From the NCBI GenBank assembly GCA_030524675.1, contig JAUNGE010000002.1:94671-158670 (forward strand): 64,000 bases of DNA, in the 5' to 3' direction. The notes beneath the pieces are model-generated. The model was not told the origin of the DNA. It worked only from the letters and a program-made list of their open reading frames with translations, and searched no databases. This stretch comes from a bacterium (lineage in GTDB: Bacteria > Bacillota > Clostridia > Lachnospirales > Lachnospiraceae). A program made the translations under genes and the position numbers. Of this stretch, positions 17,419-29,066 are shown piece after piece (positions within the stretch are counted from its first letter, which is position 1; each line of letters begins with the position of its first letter).

Positions 17419-17445
17419 TTAGCACTCGAGGCTTGACAGTGCTAA
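17419..17445 (+). promoter_or_regulatory. CIRCE operator of groESL (HrcA site)
   Basis: TTAGCACTC, nine bases, CAGTGCTAA: the CIRCE inverted repeat with one mismatch in the right arm. It overlaps the -35 element, so HrcA binding should block transcription. Confidence 0.95.
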
Positions 17446-17461
17446 CAATACGTGCTATAAC
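17433..17461 (+). promoter_or_regulatory. Sigma-A promoter of groESL
   Basis: TTGACA, 17 bases, TATAAC. The -35 hexamer lies between and within the CIRCE arms. Confidence 0.9.
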
Positions 17462-17527
17462 ATACACATGAACAAAAAAAGACATGACAGCTTACAAAAA
17501 GCAGAATGATAGAAGGAGGATATGGTG

Positions 17528-17815
17528 ATGAAGTTAGTACCATTGTTTGACAAAGTTGTATTAAAGCAGTTAGTTGCAGAGGAAACCACAAAGTCCGGTA
17601 TTGTACTGCCAGGACAGGCAAAAGAGAAACCACAGCAGGCAGAGGTTATTGCAGTAGGCCCAGGCGGTGTCGTTGACGGAAAAGACGTTGTGATGCAGGT
17701 AGAAGTTGGACAGAAAGTAATTTTCTCCAAATATGCAGGAACAGAAGTAGACGTGGACGGCGAGACTTTTATCGTTGTAAAACAGAGCGATATTGTGGCA
17801 ATCGTGGAAGCTTAA
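17528..17815 (+). CDS. groES: Co-chaperonin GroES
   Basis: A 95-residue Cpn10. The mobile loop EETTKSGIVLPGQAKEK and the roof and C-terminal KYAGTEVDVDGETFIVVKQSDI motifs are complete. The ATG at 17528 is preferred over the ATG at 17522 since AAGGAGG ends eight bases before the former and only two before the latter. It caps the GroEL ring during ATP-driven folding. groEL follows 168 bases later in the same operon. Confidence 0.97.
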   Translation: MKLVPLFDKVVLKQLVAEETTKSGIVLPGQAKEKPQQAEVIAVGPGGVVDGKDVVMQVEVGQKVIFSKYAGTEVDVDGETFIVVKQSDIVAIVEA

Positions 17816-17872
17816 ACAAAAACATACAGCGGACGCGAGAACTGTAAGAGAACAAAATGTACAAAATTATAA

Positions 17873-19609
<1,737 letters not shown>

Positions 19610-19815
19610 TCCGCTCCGCAAAAAGGCACATACGCTGCGGTTCGGTTTCCATCAGGCTGTGATGATTGTGCGTCCGGACTGTAGGGAAGTACGGTTAAGA
19701 TACGGGAACACTGCGATTGAGGCGTGATGAAACTGCGATTCTGCCGGTGTCGGGAGTCAGTATACGAGAAGGAAGGTTCCGGCTGTCCTTTTGGATGCCG
19801 GCAGAGGGAGTAAAG

Positions 19816-20316
19816 ATGAATGAATCCTATGCAGAGTGGCTTGTAAAACAGAAAGAACCAGCATATGCCTGGCCCGTTAGAATTGGAATGGGATTCCTGT
19901 GTGCAGTAGCATTTCTGGCAGCTGTACTGACTGGAATTATCGGCATGATTGCGCTGGTGGCGGTAGGTGCAGCTACGTACTTCGTGTTCCGCGGCCTGAA
20001 AGTGGAATATGAGTATTTGTACGTGACAAATCAGTTTTCCATCGACAAGATTATGAACCAGATGAAGCGCAAAAAAGCGATGGAGTGTTCCATGGATGAG
20101 ATACAGATGATCGCTCCGGTTAAGTCTGACACATTAAAGAATTATGAGAGGTCCGACATGAAAGTGGTGGATTATTCTTCCAAAGAGCCGAATGCCAGAC
20201 TGTTCGCCATGATTTATCAGAATGGCGGTGTGACGACCAAGGTTATTTTTGAACCGAGTGATAAGATGCTGCAGTGTTTTAGAATGACAGCTCCGAGAAA
20301 GGTGTCATTACAGTAG
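19816..20316 (+). CDS. DUF6106-like membrane protein
   Basis: A 166-residue protein with two adjacent membrane helices at about 19-62 and a soluble C-terminal half (EYEYLYVTNQFSIDKIMNQMKRKKAMECSMDEIQMI is its centre; key segment YEYLYV). The ATG at 19816 follows GAGGGAG; the frame upstream is open but has no signal. I associate this architecture with a Lachnospiraceae domain of unknown function (DUF6106), from memory. Function unknown. It may be read through from groEL, since no clear terminator lies between. Confidence 0.75.
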   Translation: MNESYAEWLVKQKEPAYAWPVRIGMGFLCAVAFLAAVLTGIIGMIALVAVGAATYFVFRGLKVEYEYLYVTNQFSIDKIMNQMKRKKAMECSMDEIQMIAPVKSDTLKNYERSDMKVVDYSSKEPNARLFAMIYQNGGVTTKVIFEPSDKMLQCFRMTAPRKVSLQ

Positions 20317-20321
20317 TGGAC

Positions 20322-20341
20322 ATGCCTGCTGACACAGGCAT
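20322..20341 (+). other. Hairpin preceding repeat R1 copy 3
   Basis: ATGCCTG, six-base loop, CAGGCAT, then CACCATGAT and the repeat start; structurally matches the hairpin at 6475 although the stem sequence differs. Confidence 0.6.
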
Positions 20342-20350
20342 CACCATGAT

Positions 20351-20511
20351 ATGAAAGTCGATTGCTTCGTGCATTGGCACTCTCGCAATCGCCACCAGTA
20401 TTCGCAATTCGGCCTATCGGCCTACTTACTCATACAGTCTTGCCCATCCGATGCCCATATGTCTGTGCGTGCGAGCACGCACATCCACATGGTCGCCGTC
20501 TGGGGCTTTCA
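20351..20511. repeat. Interspersed repeat family R1, copy 3 (divergent, 161 bp)
   Basis: Begins ATGAAAGTCGATTGCT and ends GGGGCTTTCATAGTAAA like copies 1 and 2, but the interior is shorter and only partly similar. Lies between the DUF6106-like gene and guaB within the 513-bp gap 20317-20829. Confidence 0.75.
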
Positions 20512-20665
20512 TAGTAAATATAGGAGGCTTTCATGTGGATAGATTCTGCATGGAAGCCTTTTGCTGTATTTGGGTGAAGTGCTATTGTGAAAAAATGTCC
20601 GTTCCATATGTACAAAATTACCAAAGAATGGAAAAAAATCGAAAAAAAGAAGTAGAAAAATATGT

Positions 20666-20694
20666 TTGACAAGTCTCGCAAAGTTTGATAAGAT
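20666..20694 (+). promoter_or_regulatory. Promoter of guaB
   Basis: TTGACA, 17 bases, TAAGAT, with a TGA extension of the -10 element. Confidence 0.85.
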
Positions 20695-20700
20695 ATTGTA

Positions 20701-22287
<1,587 letters not shown>

Positions 22288-22306
22288 AAACAGATAGTTC
22301 GATAGT

Positions 22307-22350
22307 CTCCCTGTGAAGGTAAAAAAGTGCCTTCGCAGGGAGTTTTTCTT
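22307..22350 (+). terminator. Terminator of guaB
   Basis: CTCCCTGTGAAGG and CCTTCGCAGGGAG pair with a 10-base loop, followed by TTTTTCTT. A separate perfect hairpin GCCCCAT/ATGGGGC follows near 22376. Confidence 0.92.
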
Positions 22351-22531
22351 CGTAAATAAATAATTCGGTTGAAGCCGCCCCATTTATGGGGCGTGGTGAT
22401 TCACAGGAAAAGTATCTGCAAAACAGCAAAGGCATGTCAGAGCGTATCCGGTTTGTTGCGCTTTCTGCTTGCGGTGAAGGGGCATCCGTGGTAAAATGGG
22501 TAAAAGGCAATAAGACAGGAGGACATTTTTT

Positions 22532-22858
22532 ATGTATGTAGAAAACAAAAATATTCCGTTGACTGATTTGGGCGGAGGTGTTGTGCGCAAAGTTTTAGCG
22601 TACAGTGAGAATATTATGAATGTGGAGCTTCATTTTGACAAAGGAGCCGTTGGAGCAAAACACTCCCATCCGCATGAGCAGCTGGGATATATCATCGAAG
22701 GCTCTCTTCTGTATCAGGAGGAGGGACAGGAAGACAAGGTTCTGGTGACAGGCGATACTTACTATGTAGCTCCGAATGTAGTGCACGGCGTAGTTGCACT
22801 GGAGGATACAAAACTTCTGGATATCTTCACTCCGATGCGTGAGGACTTTGTGAAATAA
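22532..22858 (+). CDS. Single-domain cupin protein
   Basis: A 108-residue cupin_2 protein. Motif 1 HSHPHEQLGYIIEG and motif 2 YYVAPNVVHGVVA provide the 3-His/1-Glu-type metal site. Size and motif spacing resemble KdgF-like proteins, which open unsaturated uronate rings, but many cupins of this size exist and the call is tentative. AGGAGG precedes the ATG. The sugar isomerase-like gene follows 114 bases later, consistent with a small sugar-acid unit. Confidence 0.85.
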   Translation: MYVENKNIPLTDLGGGVVRKVLAYSENIMNVELHFDKGAVGAKHSHPHEQLGYIIEGSLLYQEEGQEDKVLVTGDTYYVAPNVVHGVVALEDTKLLDIFTPMREDFVK

Positions 22859-22972
22859 GGCTGATTGGCAGATTGGAATATAACTGGCAGCATGGCCAAA
22901 AATAAGAAAAACACAAAGCGAAAATAACAAACAAGAAACACAAAAAACGTAAAAAAGAGAGGGGAAAACATT

Positions 22973-23821
22973 ATGCTTACATTTGGAATGAGATGTCATG
23001 ATATCTGTGAACCGATGGAGATGAAAAAGGTGCTCGCAGCAGTCAAGGCAAACAACGTCCATAATATTCAGCTTGCAATGTCTAAATCTTTCACAGACTT
23101 GGATACTTCTGTGGGTCATTACAGCGCAGGGCTTGCGAGACATATCGCAGATGAGCTGCAGAAAAATGACATCCATGTGTCTGTTCTGGGATGTTACATC
23201 AACCCGACGCAGCCGATTGAGTCCAAAAGACAGGCTGAGGTGGCACGCTTTATCGAGCACCTGAAATATGCGAAGATGTTCGGCGCAGATATGGTGGGGA
23301 CAGAGACAGGGCGCCTGCACCCAGCTATGAAAGTGAACCCGCAGACCTACACAGAGGAAGGATATCAGCTTCTGTTAAAGACCATGCGTGAAATTGTATC
23401 CGCAGCAGAGAAGCTGGGTGTGATTGTCGGTGTGGAAGGCGTGTATGACCATACCCTGTACAGTCCAGAGAGAATGAAACGTTTCCTGGAAGATATTGAT
23501 TCTCCAAACGTGGAAGTTATCCTGGATGCTGTAAATCTGATGGGACCGGAGAGCAATACCGAGGAAGAACAGGCAGATGTGCTGAATCGGGCGTTTACTT
23601 ACTATGGCGATAAGATCACCATGCTCCATATCAAGGACTATATCATGGAGGGCACAAAGCAGAAATTCCGTTTTGTGGGAGAGGGACAGTTCCACTATGC
23701 TCCGCTTATGAAGCTTTTGAAAGAGAAAAAGCCGATGATTACTATGCTTTTGGAGGATTCCAACCCACAGCATTATCATGGCGATGTAGAATTGCTGAAG
23801 AAATTGTACGATGAGGCATAA
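22973..23821 (+). CDS. Sugar phosphate isomerase/epimerase (AP endonuclease 2-type TIM barrel)
   Basis: A 282-residue TIM barrel of the xylose isomerase-like superfamily. The metal and substrate residues are suggested by VGTETGR, VGVEGVYDH, LDAVNL and MLHIKDY, with MLLEDS at the last strand. It probably isomerises or epimerises a sugar or a keto-sugar acid. The specific substrate cannot be given. Likely linked to the upstream cupin. Confidence 0.85.
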   Translation: MLTFGMRCHDICEPMEMKKVLAAVKANNVHNIQLAMSKSFTDLDTSVGHYSAGLARHIADELQKNDIHVSVLGCYINPTQPIESKRQAEVARFIEHLKYAKMFGADMVGTETGRLHPAMKVNPQTYTEEGYQLLLKTMREIVSAAEKLGVIVGVEGVYDHTLYSPERMKRFLEDIDSPNVEVILDAVNLMGPESNTEEEQADVLNRAFTYYGDKITMLHIKDYIMEGTKQKFRFVGEGQFHYAPLMKLLKEKKPMITMLLEDSNPQHYHGDVELLKKLYDEA

Positions 23822-23882
23822 TAGATAGAAGGTATGTGCCTATGTGTCATGGCGGCATGTCCATTTAAAAAGATAAAACAAT

Positions 23883-23940
23883 ATCCCCAGGCTGCTGGTA
23901 AATGTATGGATTTACCGGTTGCCTGGGGATTCTTCTTTAT
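23883..23940. terminator. Strong bidirectional terminator
   Basis: ATCCCCAGGC/GCCTGGGGAT outer stem and GGTAAAT/ATTTACC inner stem, with T-rich flank. Serves the isomerase gene and the convergent wall-binding gene. Confidence 0.9.
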
Positions 23941-23947
23941 CTGTGTA

Positions 23948-24763
23948 TTAGTCGTTTGTCAGGTTATCTGCCAGAGTTTCAGGCTCGTCCGGATTGATGG
24001 TTCTGGTCTCCGGAGTTACGACCTGGAGCTGCTTGCTTCCTGTGATTGCACCGCTGGAATCTACCGTGTAGCGCACATTATTTACCGTGAAGGTGTTAGC
24101 AGCCATGATACCATTGCTTCTGAAATAATACTGTTTTCCGCCGATTTCCTGGAAACCGGTCAGAGCGTAGCCATCCGCACCGAAATAGTACCATTTGCCG
24201 TTTACTTTTTTCCACTGGTTTGTCACCTTGGAGCCATCGATGGTCTTGTAGTAGTAACCGTTGTTGTCAGAAGTGACACCGGAGATGACGATGCGGCTCG
24301 CATTTGCCTCGTCGGTGGATGCCTCGTCTAAGCCGACTCCTGGACCGCTGGCAGGTTTGCTCGCAGCAGTCGGTGCATAACCATTCTCATCCAATCTCGT
24401 GCCGTCCGGTGCGGTGGTGTTTTTCAACATAGCGCCGTCAGAACCGAGATAGCGGGAACCCTCCGGAGTCTCTACCCAGCGGTCTGTCTGCATGATACCA
24501 GAGTTATTTAAGTAGTAAAGATTTCCATTGCTCTCTACCCATCCGGTCATCATCACACCTTTTGTATTGAAATAATACTGATTGGATTGACCGTTGGCGG
24601 ATGCAACTGTGGTCCAGCCCACTGCGTAGCTGCCATTGTCTTTTTTATATTTCCATGTGTCGCCCTCTTTCTGCCACTGTCCTGCAAATGCGGAACCTGC
24701 AGACAGGATACTAAGAAGAGCTACAGTAGCTGCAATTACAGAATATTTTTTAAAATTTCTCAT
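23948..24763 (-). CDS. Secreted cell wall-binding repeat protein
   Basis: A 271-residue protein with a clear signal peptide (basic MRNFKK start, hydrophobic core, cleavage near AGSAFA-GQ). Two groups of choline-binding-like (CW_binding_1) repeats flank a linker: residues about 28-120 (WKYKKDNGSYAVGW, YYFNTKGVMMTGW, LYYLNNSGIMQ) and about 165-235 (YYYKTIDGSKVTNQW, WYYFGADGYALTGF, YYFRSNGIM). It has no catalytic domain, so it probably binds wall polymers or acts as a small surface protein. A promoter and GGAGG lie upstream. Confidence 0.9.
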   Translation of the reverse strand: MRNFKKYSVIAATVALLSILSAGSAFAGQWQKEGDTWKYKKDNGSYAVGWTTVASANGQSNQYYFNTKGVMMTGWVESNGNLYYLNNSGIMQTDRWVETPEGSRYLGSDGAMLKNTTAPDGTRLDENGYAPTAASKPASGPGVGLDEASTDEANASRIVISGVTSDNNGYYYKTIDGSKVTNQWKKVNGKWYYFGADGYALTGFQEIGGKQYYFRSNGIMAANTFTVNNVRYTVDSSGAITGSKQLQVVTPETRTINPDEPETLADNLTND

Positions 24764-24803
24764 TCTTTAACCTCCATTGTGTGTATCTGCTTTCGATACA
24801 TAC

Positions 24804-24832
24804 ACTTTACACTATTCGAGCCTCAGAATCAA
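24804..24832 (-). promoter_or_regulatory. Promoter of the wall-binding protein gene
   Basis: Minus strand TTGATT, 17 bases, TAAAGT. Confidence 0.6.
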
Positions 24833-24903
24833 TAACGAAATTCTTAATAATTTTTACAGAAAAAGAATTGCATCCTCAAAAAATCTTAATAATCCAATTT
24901 TTT

Positions 24904-25108
24904 GATACTAGGGTCAAAAGGTCAGAAATCCGATGCAAGCTTGCTTGCAAGAGGATTTTTGACTTTGGGACCCGCCAAAAACATGAATAAGTAGCCATTT
25001 TTCAAAGAAAAATGAGCGAATTATGAATGTTTTGAAGATTGCGGGAGCACATGGTGCGGAGCAATCTGGTATCAAAGGGGTCAAAACACCTTTTGACCCC
25101 AACATCAT
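24904..25108 (+). mobile_element. MITE-like element family M1, copy A (about 205 bp)
   Basis: Starts GATACTAGGGTCAAAAGGTC and ends ACCTTTTGACCCCAACATCAT, giving imperfect terminal inverted repeats around GGGTCAAAAGGT. One end is itself a hairpin (GGGGTCAAAA and TTTTGACCCC). A copy over 90 percent identical by eye lies inverted at 27594-27799. No coding capacity. Most of the 645-bp gap 24764-25408 is this element plus the remnant that follows. Confidence 0.85.
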
Positions 25109-25231
25109 TTTTCCTACAATGAGATTGAAAAAATGGGCAGAGAAAAGGCAGTGAAATCGGAGGGATATGACACAAAAATAGCAAGAGTGAGGGAATTGCT
25201 TGCTAAATATGAGGAAATGGGTGTACAATAA
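25109..25231 (+). pseudogene. 3' gene remnant abutting the MITE-like element
   Basis: An open frame runs out of the right end of M1 copy A and ends TAA at 25231, reading SYNEIEKMGREKAV then KSEGYDTKIARVRELLAKY and EEMGVQ. It has amphipathic helix character and normal codon choice but no start signal other than an internal ATG at 25133. It looks like the C-terminal end of a gene broken by the element. The parent gene is not recognised. Confidence 0.45.
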
Positions 25232-25408
25232 AATTGCTTAAGATGATACAATAGAAGTCTTGTGTAAGAATGAGCAAAAAATAGACAGAGGGACAGGAAA
25301 AAAGACGATAGTGCGAATACATATAAATCGAATGTTGCTCTGCAGAGGTGAGAGTATCTGGAGTGGTTGTGGTTTGCCTGATTGGGGCAGATGTTAGGGG
25401 GAATACAG

Positions 25409-27424
25409 ATGACAGGGATAACATGCAGCGATTTTATGAAATATCGTTTTTTTTCAAATGTGCAGTACGCCCCTGATGGAAGACATGCAGTGTTTGCAGT
25501 GAGCAGCTGTGATGAAACACAGAGTTATTATGCCAGCTGCCTCTGGGTGTGGGATGAGCAGACACAGAAGAGTTTTCAGCTGACTGGCGGCGGAAAAGAG
25601 CAGACATATATCTGGGAGGATGACACACATATCCTGTTTGCTGCGTACCGGAAAGAGAGTGAGGAGAATCGTCAGGAGATGGGCTGGGAGTTTACGCCGA
25701 TGTACCGCATTGGAATTGACGGCGGCGAGGCCGTGAAGGCGTTTGAGATTCCCATCGCCCTGCGCGGATTGAAGCGGATTGATGAGAGATTTCTTCTGGT
25801 TTTGGGGGAGATTGATGTCAAAGAACCAGACTTGTATCGGGCTGCTTACCTGAGCAGAAAGAGTGTCTGGAGTCAGAGGCGCAGAGAGCGCGATTATGAA
25901 GTGATAGATGAGAGTCCATTCTGGCAGAATGGACGCGGTTTTATCAATAAAAAACGTATGGCAGTCTTTCTCTATGACAAGGAGAGCCGTGATTTTATCC
26001 GAATCAGCGACACCCTGCTGGATACCTGTTCGGTGACAGTTCTTGGAAAGAAAATCTATTATGCTGGAGAGCGCTATGAGACGAAACGTACACGCCGTGA
26101 GGAAATCTGGTCCTACCACATCGAGTCCAGGAGGAATGTCTGCCTCTATAAGGATGGTGAGTATGAGATTGAGCGCCTGGAGGGAGCGGGAAACCATGTG
26201 CTGGTGTTTGCGTCCAGAACCATGCGCTATGGCATGAATGAAAATCCGTTTCTCTATGAGTTGGACGAGAAAAAGGGAAAGTTGAAATTGCTGTATCAGA
26301 CAGAGGAATCCACCGGAAATACGGTCAGCAGTGACTGCCGTTATGGTGTGGGGCGCGAAGTGGAAGGACGTCCGGACGGGAGCCTGTATCTGCTCTCGAC
26401 CAGGAGAAACTCCTGCCATCTGTTTCACTTTACCAGAAAAGGCGACGAATGGAAGATGGTCCCGATTCTGGCTAGAGAAGGTTCGATTGATGCGTTTGCC
26501 ATAAATCCGGCGGATGGCAGTGTGCTGTGCATTGCGATGTATGACGGAAAGCTGCAGGAGCTGTACAAGCAGAGCGCGGGCGGAAGTATCTCGCAGGTCT
26601 CTTTTTTGAATGAGAGTGCTTTCTTTGAGAGATATGTGGCAAAACCGGAGAAGATGACGATGGTATCGGCTGGCGAGGAGATAGACGGCTGGGTGCTGAA
26701 ACCGGCTGATTTCTCGGAAGAAAAGATGTATCCGGCAATCCTTAGCATCCATGGCGGTCCAAAGACCGTGTATGGGGAAGTGTTCTTTCATGAGATGCAA
26801 TATCTGGCAGGGCAGCAGTATTTTGTATTTTACTGCAATCCCATCGGTTCTGACGGGCGTGGGAATGTATTCGCAGATATCCGCGGCAGGTATGGGACGG
26901 TTGATTATGAGAACTTGATGGATTTTACAGATGCGGTTTTGGCGAAGTATCCGCAGATTGACAAAAAAAGAGTGGCGGTTATGGGCGGTTCTTACGGTGG
27001 TTTTATGACGAACTGGATTATCGGGCATACCAATCGTTTTGCGTGCGCCATTTCCATGCGCTCAATCTCAAACTGGATTTCGCTCTGGGGCGTTTCAGAT
27101 ATCGGCCCGAGCTTTACGTGGGACCAGATTCAGGCAGACATCGGCGAGAGCGTGGAGAAACTATGGGAGCGTTCGCCGCTTCGCTATTGGCGCAATATCG
27201 AGACTCCGACTCTGATTATCCATGCGGAGGAAGATTACCGCTGCCCGATGGAACAGGGGCTGCAGATGTACACAGCTTTGATGGAACAGGGTGTGCCTGC
27301 CCGAATGTGCCTTTTTAAAGGAGAAAATCACGAGATGAGCCGTTCCGGAAGGCCAAAACATAGGATGCGCCGGCTGATGGAGATAACAGACTGGCTGAAA
27401 CAGTGGATTGGGACTGCACAGTGA
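25409..27424 (+). CDS. S9 family (prolyl oligopeptidase-type) serine peptidase
   Basis: A 671-residue acylaminoacyl-peptidase-like enzyme: an N-terminal beta-propeller of about 410 residues and a C-terminal alpha/beta-hydrolase domain. Catalytic Ser is in GGSYGGF (about 528), Asp in HAEEDYRCP, His in ENHEMSRSG. No signal peptide, so a cytoplasmic peptidase for short peptides is expected. ATG at 25409 is chosen because TAGGGGGAA lies seven bases upstream; TTG 25382 and ATG 25391 are in frame but have none. The gene is bracketed by two inverted M1 elements. Confidence 0.92.
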   Translation: MTGITCSDFMKYRFFSNVQYAPDGRHAVFAVSSCDETQSYYASCLWVWDEQTQKSFQLTGGGKEQTYIWEDDTHILFAAYRKESEENRQEMGWEFTPMYRIGIDGGEAVKAFEIPIALRGLKRIDERFLLVLGEIDVKEPDLYRAAYLSRKSVWSQRRRERDYEVIDESPFWQNGRGFINKKRMAVFLYDKESRDFIRISDTLLDTCSVTVLGKKIYYAGERYETKRTRREEIWSYHIESRRNVCLYKDGEYEIERLEGAGNHVLVFASRTMRYGMNENPFLYELDEKKGKLKLLYQTEESTGNTVSSDCRYGVGREVEGRPDGSLYLLSTRRNSCHLFHFTRKGDEWKMVPILAREGSIDAFAINPADGSVLCIAMYDGKLQELYKQSAGGSISQVSFLNESAFFERYVAKPEKMTMVSAGEEIDGWVLKPADFSEEKMYPAILSIHGGPKTVYGEVFFHEMQYLAGQQYFVFYCNPIGSDGRGNVFADIRGRYGTVDYENLMDFTDAVLAKYPQIDKKRVAVMGGSYGGFMTNWIIGHTNRFACAISMRSISNWISLWGVSDIGPSFTWDQIQADIGESVEKLWERSPLRYWRNIETPTLIIHAEEDYRCPMEQGLQMYTALMEQGVPARMCLFKGENHEMSRSGRPKHRMRRLMEITDWLKQWIGTAQ

Positions 27425-27472
27425 CAAAAGAAAGGAATTGGTTGGCCGATGTGCCAAATTTTCCTGGCAGAA

Positions 27473-27535
27473 AAGAGGGAATGTCGGAGCGTATGTTTTT
27501 TGCAGCATAGGTTCGGTATTCCCTCTTACTATATT
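27473..27535 (+). terminator. Possible terminator of the S9 peptidase gene
   Basis: AAGAGGGAAT pairs with ATTCCCTCTT across a 35-base loop, followed by ACTATATTTC; weak T tract. Together with M1 copy B this accounts for the 378-bp gap 27425-27802. Confidence 0.4.
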
Positions 27536-27593
27536 TCAGCCTGTTTATGAAAGATACTTTCTGTTCACAAAGAACCTGTATGGAAAACGGGTC

Positions 27594-27799
27594 ATGATGT
27601 TGGGGTCAAAAGGTATTTTGACCCCTATGATACCGGATTGCTCCGCATTATGTGCTTCCGCAATTCTCAAAAACATTCATAATTCGCTCATTTTTCTCTG
27701 AAAAATGGCTACTTATTCATGTTTTTGGCGGGTCCCAAGGTCAAAAATCCTCTTGCAAGCAAGCTTGCATCAGATTTCTGACCTTTTGACCCTGGTATC
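27594..27799 (-). mobile_element. MITE-like element family M1, copy B (inverted)
   Basis: Reverse complement of copy A: begins ATGATGTTGGGGTCAAAAGG and ends CTGACCTTTTGACCCTGGTATC. It stops within 4 bases of the carbamate kinase stop codon at 27803, so it may supply that gene's transcription end. Confidence 0.85.
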
Positions 27800-27802
27800 A
27801 TG

Positions 27803-28735
27803 TCATTCTATGATAGTTCCCGTCTTGCCTGTCATACTGTCTTTGGCGTTTGCCATGGAAGTGATGATAGCTTTTCTTCCGCTTCCACTCTCGATAAAGT
27901 TGATAGCCGCCTGGATTTTTGGCAGCATGGAAGAGGTGCCGAACTGGTTGTCCTCGATATAGGCTTTGGCTTCCGCCACGGTCATATGGGTGATTGGTTT
28001 CTCCGCTTCTGTACCATAGTTTAGACACACAAAATCTACATCTGTCAGAATCATCAGTACATCGGCGTCGATTTCTCTGGCGAGCAGACCGCTCACGAGG
28101 TCCTTTTCGATGATGGCGCTGGCGCCGCGCAGGTTATAGCCCTGTTCCATCACAGGAATACCGCCGCCACCGCAGGAAATCACAATCTGGTCTGCTGCGA
28201 GCAGCGCCTTGATGGCCTCAATTTCGACGATAGCTACTGGAGTCGGCGCTGCTACCATGCGTCGAAATCCCTTGCCGGATTCCTCTGTCACATAATTTCC
28301 CTTTGCCTCCTCCTCGGCAGCTTCCGCAGCGCTCATATAGCGCCCGATGACCTTTGCCGGTTTGTAGGTGGTCTCATCGTAGGGATCTACAGTAACCTGT
28401 GTCAGAACGGTGGAAACTGTTTTATAGATGCCGCGCCGTGTGAGTTCTGCGCGGATGCCGTTTTGTAAGTCATAGCCAATGTATCCTTGACTCATAGCGG
28501 AGCAGACGGACATCGGAGCTGCCGTGTAGCCGCCATGCTGTTTGCCGAATTCATTCATGGCAGTGTGAATCATGCCGACCTGCGGGGCATTGCTGTGTAC
28601 AAGCGCAATCTGGCAGCCATCCTGGATAAAATCAGCGATAATCTTTGAAGTGTGGGCTACATTTGCTTTCTGCTCTGGAAGATTGGTTCCGAGAGCCTGG
28701 TGTCCCAGTGCGATTACGATTTTTTTCTTTGCCAT
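27803..28735 (-). CDS. arcC: Carbamate kinase
   Basis: A 310-residue amino acid kinase-family enzyme that interconverts carbamoyl phosphate plus ADP with carbamate plus ATP. The motifs IALGHQAL, LVHSNAPQVG, ISCGGGGIPV and EKDLVSGLLA are conserved, and VDPYD.TTYKPAKVIG is the typical subdomain loop. Start at MAKKKIV is supported by GAGGA nine bases upstream; the frame is open further. No arcA or arcB neighbours, so it may serve energy recovery from carbamoyl phosphate or related catabolism elsewhere. The spacer to the glycosyltransferase has degenerate tandem repeats. Confidence 0.95.
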   Translation of the reverse strand: MAKKKIVIALGHQALGTNLPEQKANVAHTSKIIADFIQDGCQIALVHSNAPQVGMIHTAMNEFGKQHGGYTAAPMSVCSAMSQGYIGYDLQNGIRAELTRRGIYKTVSTVLTQVTVDPYDETTYKPAKVIGRYMSAAEAAEEEAKGNYVTEESGKGFRRMVAAPTPVAIVEIEAIKALLAADQIVISCGGGGIPVMEQGYNLRGASAIIEKDLVSGLLAREIDADVLMILTDVDFVCLNYGTEAEKPITHMTVAEAKAYIEDNQFGTSSMLPKIQAAINFIESGSGRKAIITSMANAKDSMTGKTGTIIE

Positions 28736-28802
28736 TTTTGATTCCTCATTTCTTTTCTTTTGTTTTTTCATTATAGCCCATGCGCAAAGAGAGTGCAAGT
28801 TC

Positions 28803-28876
28803 CTTTTCACATATTGGACCTTTCATATATTGGAACTTTCGCATATTGGACTTTTCGCATCTTCGCATATTAGATG
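28803..28876 (+). repeat. Degenerate 16-bp tandem repeats
   Basis: Four imperfect units of the type TTTCGCATATTGGAC follow one another between carbamate kinase and the glycosyltransferase gene. The remainder of the 331-bp gap 28736-29066 shows one promoter and no gene. Confidence 0.6.
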
Positions 28877-28952
28877 GAAGTCTGCATTGGTGGAGGCATG
28901 GGCTGCGGAATGTGTGGAGCAGAAACGTGCGCGGCCCATTTTTGGAAAAGGT

Positions 28953-28982
28953 TTAGACTTTTTTGGGGAAGTATGATAGAAT
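28953..28982 (+). promoter_or_regulatory. Probable promoter of the glycosyltransferase gene
   Basis: TTAGAC, 18 bases, TAGAAT with TGA extension. Confidence 0.5.
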
Positions 28983-29066
28983 GATGATGGGGTCAAGAGG
29001 CAGAATACAATTCTTTATTAGATTGCTATATAGTATGAAGAAAAAAACAGGACAGGAGGCAGGAAA

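Noticed and set aside
25454..27028. 524-codon open frame on the minus strand
   Set aside because: Antisense to the S9 peptidase, whose domains and catalytic triad are complete; the antisense product resembles nothing.
24904..27799. Composite transposon carrying the S9 peptidase
   Set aside because: The flanking elements are non-coding and short; no transposase is present, so only a passive MITE pair is supported.
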